Position numbers and translations under genes: made by a program | Notes under the pieces: generated by a model | Seen by the model: the letters and a program-made list of their open reading frames with translations, nothing else | Databases searched by the model: none | Told to the model about the DNA's origin: nothing | NCBI GenBank assembly: GCA_002419145.1 | Contig: DIFN01000069.1 | Location: 1 to 7,816 of the forward strand | Direction of reading: 5' to 3' | Length of the DNA: 7,816 nucleotides | From: Mageeibacillus sp. UBA5747 | GTDB lineage: Bacteria > Bacillota > Clostridia > Saccharofermentanales > UBA5734 | Shown here: positions 5,935 through 7,816 of the stretch, one piece after another | Layout of the letters: the number at the start of each line of letters is the position of its first letter | Position numbering within the stretch: position 1 is the stretch's first letter

Positions 5935-5940
5935 GGGAGG
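5935..5940 (+). promoter_or_regulatory. Ribosome binding site of the 46-aa gene
   Basis: GGGAGG lies 7 bases before the ATG at 5948. It supports translation of the small gene from this start, not from the in-frame ATG at 5843 inside the preceding gene. Confidence 0.7.
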
Positions 5941-5947
5941 CAATCGT

Positions 5948-6088
5948 ATGACCATTGAAGAAATGAAAAAGGAACTGATCGAGTATGGCAAGTCTGCCGG
6001 TTTCAAAAATTATGAAGCCGAACTGGATAAAATGAGCGATGAAGAAATCAAAAAGGCACATGCTAATGCATTTACGGAGAACAGCTAA
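5948..6088 (+). CDS. 46-aa charged small protein of unknown function
   Basis: The protein begins MTIEEMKKELIEYGKSAGF and ends NAFTENS. It is rich in Lys and Glu, has no Cys and no hydrophobic segment, and looks like two short amphipathic helices (3-16 and about 28-42, the second starting MSDEEIKKA). I do not recognise a named family. A good ribosome binding site and the position 67 bases after the MrpORP gene, just before a terminator, suggest it is the last gene of the operon. It may be a small partner or stability factor of the ATPases; this is a guess from position only. Confidence 0.7.
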   Translation: MTIEEMKKELIEYGKSAGFKNYEAELDKMSDEEIKKAHANAFTENS

Positions 6089-6125
6089 CTTCAATTACCC
6101 GGTCTTCAGTTGTACCCAATGCTGA

Positions 6126-6156
6126 TTGACATCCGAAGTGCAATCCTAGTTCTAAT
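6126..6156 (+). promoter_or_regulatory. Possible promoter for the acetolactate synthase gene
   Basis: TTGACA (6126-6131) and TCTAAT (6151-6156) are good hexamers but are 19 bases apart, longer than ideal. A 7-bp inverted repeat, GCTGATT (6121-6127) and AATCAGC (6154-6160), overlaps both ends and could be an operator. If used, the transcript would run at once into the hairpin at 6176-6208. Confidence 0.35.
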
Positions 6157-6175
6157 CAGCGAAGAAGACTACACG

Positions 6176-6213
6176 ACAGGCCACCCTGTAACATGCAGTG
6201 TGGCCTGTTCTTT
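6176..6213 (+). terminator. Intrinsic terminator between the 46-aa gene and the acetolactate synthase gene
   Basis: ACAGGCCAC (6176-6184) and GTGGCCTGT (6200-6208) form a perfect 9-bp GC-rich stem with a 15-base loop, followed by TCTTT. No T-tract is present in the opposite direction, so it acts on rightward transcription. It most simply ends the ORP-like operon. A role as an attenuator in the leader of the next gene is possible if the promoter at 6126 is used. Confidence 0.75.
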
Positions 6214-6249
6214 ATACAGAAAAGCGTAACCATCAACGACACAGAGGGT

Positions 6250-6300
6250 CCGACTGGATTTTCCAACTCGGCACGCTAACCCAGAATCTGGTTTAGGTGC
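6250..6300 (+). other. Tandem hairpins in the acetolactate synthase leader
   Basis: Hairpin 1 (6250-6271) pairs CCGA with TCGG and TGGA with TCCA around a TTT loop. Hairpin 2 (6271-6300) pairs GCAC with GTGC, CTAA with TTAG and CCAG with CTGG around AAT, with one bulge and one mismatch. They share G6271. No T-box consensus or branched-chain-amino-acid-rich leader peptide is visible, so any regulatory role is open. Otherwise 6214-6343 holds no gene that I can support. Confidence 0.4.
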
Positions 6301-6343
6301 ATGTTGCAGCAGACGGTTCGGGTCCATCGGATAGATGCAAGTC

Positions 6344-6348
6344 GGAGG
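6344..6348 (+). promoter_or_regulatory. Ribosome binding site of the acetolactate synthase gene
   Basis: GGAGG lies 7 bases before the ATG at 6356 and 13 bases before the next in-frame ATG at 6362. It favours the first start. Confidence 0.7.
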
Positions 6349-6355
6349 TTGATTT

Positions 6356-7795
6356 ATGGACATGACAGGCGCACAGGCGATGATCAAGGCCTTGGAAAAT
6401 GAAGGAGTCAAAACAGTATTCGGATACCCGGGTGCAGCTGTGATGCCTTTCTATGACGCTTTACTGGTCTCCAGGATTCGCCATGTTTTGACCCGTTGCG
6501 AACAAGGGGCTGCCCATGCTGCAAGCGGTTACTCAAGGGTCACCGGTCAGACGGGGGTGTGTATCGCAACATCGGGACCTGGCGCAACCAACCTGATCAC
6601 TGGTATCGCCACGGCGTATATGGACTCAATCCCCCTCATCGCGATTACCGGTCAAGTCGCCTTGAATCTGATTGGCAGTGACAGCTTTCAGGAAGTCGAC
6701 ATCACCGGCGCGACATCCCCATTTACGAAGCATAACTATCTGGTTAAATCGGCAGCAGACTTGCCACGAATAATCAAAGAAGCATTCTACCTGGCGTCAA
6801 CTGGCCGACCAGGGCCGGTCCTGATTGATGTTCCGGTTGATGTCCAGTCAGCATCGATCGATGAGTTACAACCGGCCACAATCAACTTGCCAGGTTATCA
6901 TTTGCCTGCTGGCGAAATCGAAACTCAGTTCGGTGAGATTGCAACCCTCCTGCAAACTTCAAAATCTCCGATGATTTGTGCCGGCGGCGGGATTATCAGT
7001 AGCCAGTCAGCCGGCCTTTTGCGCAGAACCGCTGAACGCTTTGGGATTCCCGTCGTGACAACCATGATGGGTATTGGTTCAATACCATACAATCACCCGC
7101 TTTATCTTGGAACGTTGGGGTCACATGGCACCTTTGCAGCAAATTACGCTTTGAGTCAGGCTGACCTTGTCATTTTGATCGGCGCTCGTGTCGGAAATCG
7201 TGCGATGGGTGCAGCTGAGGAAATCGCCAGACGGGCAAAAATCATTCATGTTGACATCGATCCGGCAGAAATTGGCAAGAATATCCGACCGCATGTTTCG
7301 CTTGTAACGGATGCTCGCAGGTTCCTTGAAGTTTTATTTCGACTAGAGGGCATTCCCGATTATGGTGAATGGGTCAATAGTTTGCAGACCATTAAAAAGA
7401 CTCGCTGTTATGATACCTTCCTCAATCAGGGGTCAGACACCATTCATCCGCCAACTTTGATGCGCTTGATGGGGTTAGCCGCCGGACCTGATGCAATCAT
7501 AACCACCGAGGTTGGCCAGAATCAGATCTGGGTTGCCAATCACTATCCCTTCATTAACCCCAGAACTTTCATCACGTCAGGCGGCATGGGGACCATGGGC
7601 TATGGACTTCCCTCAGCATTGGGGGCAAAAGTCGCCCGCCCGGATCAGACTGTCATCGCAGTCAGTGGCGACGGCAGTCTGCAGATGTTGCTCCAGGAAT
7701 TTGGTACAGTCAAGCAGGAAAAGGCAGCAATTAAATTTGTCCTACTCAACAACAGCCGCTTGGGCATGGTTCACGAAATGCAGAGCCTTAAGTAG
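6356..7795 (+). CDS. ilvB: Acetolactate synthase large subunit, reading frame ends early
   Basis: This thiamine-diphosphate enzyme joins two pyruvates, or pyruvate and 2-oxobutyrate, in the first common step of valine, leucine and isoleucine synthesis. Visible hallmarks are VFGYPGAAVMPFYDAL (21-36), the catalytic glutamate E49 in RCEQGAAHAA, ATSGPGATNL (71-80), FQEVDITG with PFTKHNYLV (111-130), SGGMGTMGYGLPSALGAK (408-425), and the cofactor motif GDG (438-440) to NN (465-466). Family members are about 550-570 residues; this frame stops after 479, just past the cofactor motif, so the last 80-90 residues are missing. In the +1 frame the next bases encode RGYCQIR, which resembles the family sequence expected here, so a small indel near 7790-7794 is likely. 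The window ends before this can be followed. No ilvN is visible. Confidence 0.88.
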   Translation: MDMTGAQAMIKALENEGVKTVFGYPGAAVMPFYDALLVSRIRHVLTRCEQGAAHAASGYSRVTGQTGVCIATSGPGATNLITGIATAYMDSIPLIAITGQVALNLIGSDSFQEVDITGATSPFTKHNYLVKSAADLPRIIKEAFYLASTGRPGPVLIDVPVDVQSASIDELQPATINLPGYHLPAGEIETQFGEIATLLQTSKSPMICAGGGIISSQSAGLLRRTAERFGIPVVTTMMGIGSIPYNHPLYLGTLGSHGTFAANYALSQADLVILIGARVGNRAMGAAEEIARRAKIIHVDIDPAEIGKNIRPHVSLVTDARRFLEVLFRLEGIPDYGEWVNSLQTIKKTRCYDTFLNQGSDTIHPPTLMRLMGLAAGPDAIITTEVGQNQIWVANHYPFINPRTFITSGGMGTMGYGLPSALGAKVARPDQTVIAVSGDGSLQMLLQEFGTVKQEKAAIKFVLLNNSRLGMVHEMQSLK

Positions 7796-7816
7796 AGGCT
7801 ACTGCCAAATCCGCAA

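Noticed and set aside
5843..5947. Longer version of the 46-aa protein starting at 5843
   Set aside because: It overlaps the MrpORP gene in another frame, while GGGAGG at 5935-5940 directs the start at 5948.
6193..6279. 28-codon leader peptide for attenuation
   Set aside because: It has no ribosome binding site, starts inside the terminator loop, and is not enriched in Leu, Ile or Val codons.
6311..6332. tRNA-like T-arm (GGTTCGGGTCC)
   Set aside because: No acceptor stem, D-arm or anticodon arm can be built around it, and the stem has a mismatch.
6214..6355. T-box riboswitch before the acetolactate synthase gene
   Set aside because: The T-box core sequence and a following terminator are absent; the only terminator lies upstream of this stretch.

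Overview
This window most likely comes from an anaerobic Firmicute of the Clostridia type. The reasons are strong GGAGG-type ribosome binding sites, roughly mid-range base composition by eye, many Fe-S proteins of kinds typical of strict anaerobes, and a gene set resembling the 'orange protein' (ORP) cluster known from Desulfovibrio and found in variant form in clostridia. The lineage is an inference; no rRNA or other marker is present.

Layout: (1) Positions 1-94 hold the first 31 codons of a leftward transposase-like gene cut by the window edge. (2) Positions 95-312 have no gene but contain two hairpins that could end leftward transcription. (3) A leftward pair of small Gly/Arg-rich proteins follows, a 68-aa zinc-ribbon protein (824-618) and a 92-aa DUF5320-like protein (591-313). 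(4) The intergenic region 825-1036 carries two outward-facing promoters, each overlaid by the same CCATAA-N14-TTATGG inverted repeat in the same register. (5) A rightward operon runs from 1037 to 6088: a NifX/ORP-like protein, two ferredoxin-containing MinD-type ATPases coupled by ATGA overlaps, a DUF134 helix-turn-helix protein, a COG1237-type metallo-beta-lactamase-fold protein, an Mrp ATPase fused to a NifX-like domain (MrpORP type), and a 46-aa protein. A 9-bp-stem terminator at 6176-6213 follows. (6) A structured leader at 6214-6355 precedes an acetolactate synthase large-subunit gene (6356-7795), which stops about 80-90 codons early with a likely frameshift at its last codons, close to the window edge.

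How the genes may work together: the three P-loop ATPases, the two NifX-like domains and the 4Fe-4S motifs point to assembly, carriage or sensing of Fe-S or other metal-sulfur clusters. In Desulfovibrio the corresponding proteins form a complex encoded by two divergent operons under sigma-54 control. Here no sigma-54 promoter or sigma-54 activator is visible. The two promoters look sigma-70-like, and the only DNA-binding protein in the cluster is the DUF134 protein, which makes it the natural candidate for the repeated operator. That link is inferred, not shown. The most notable finding is this mirrored promoter/operator pair.
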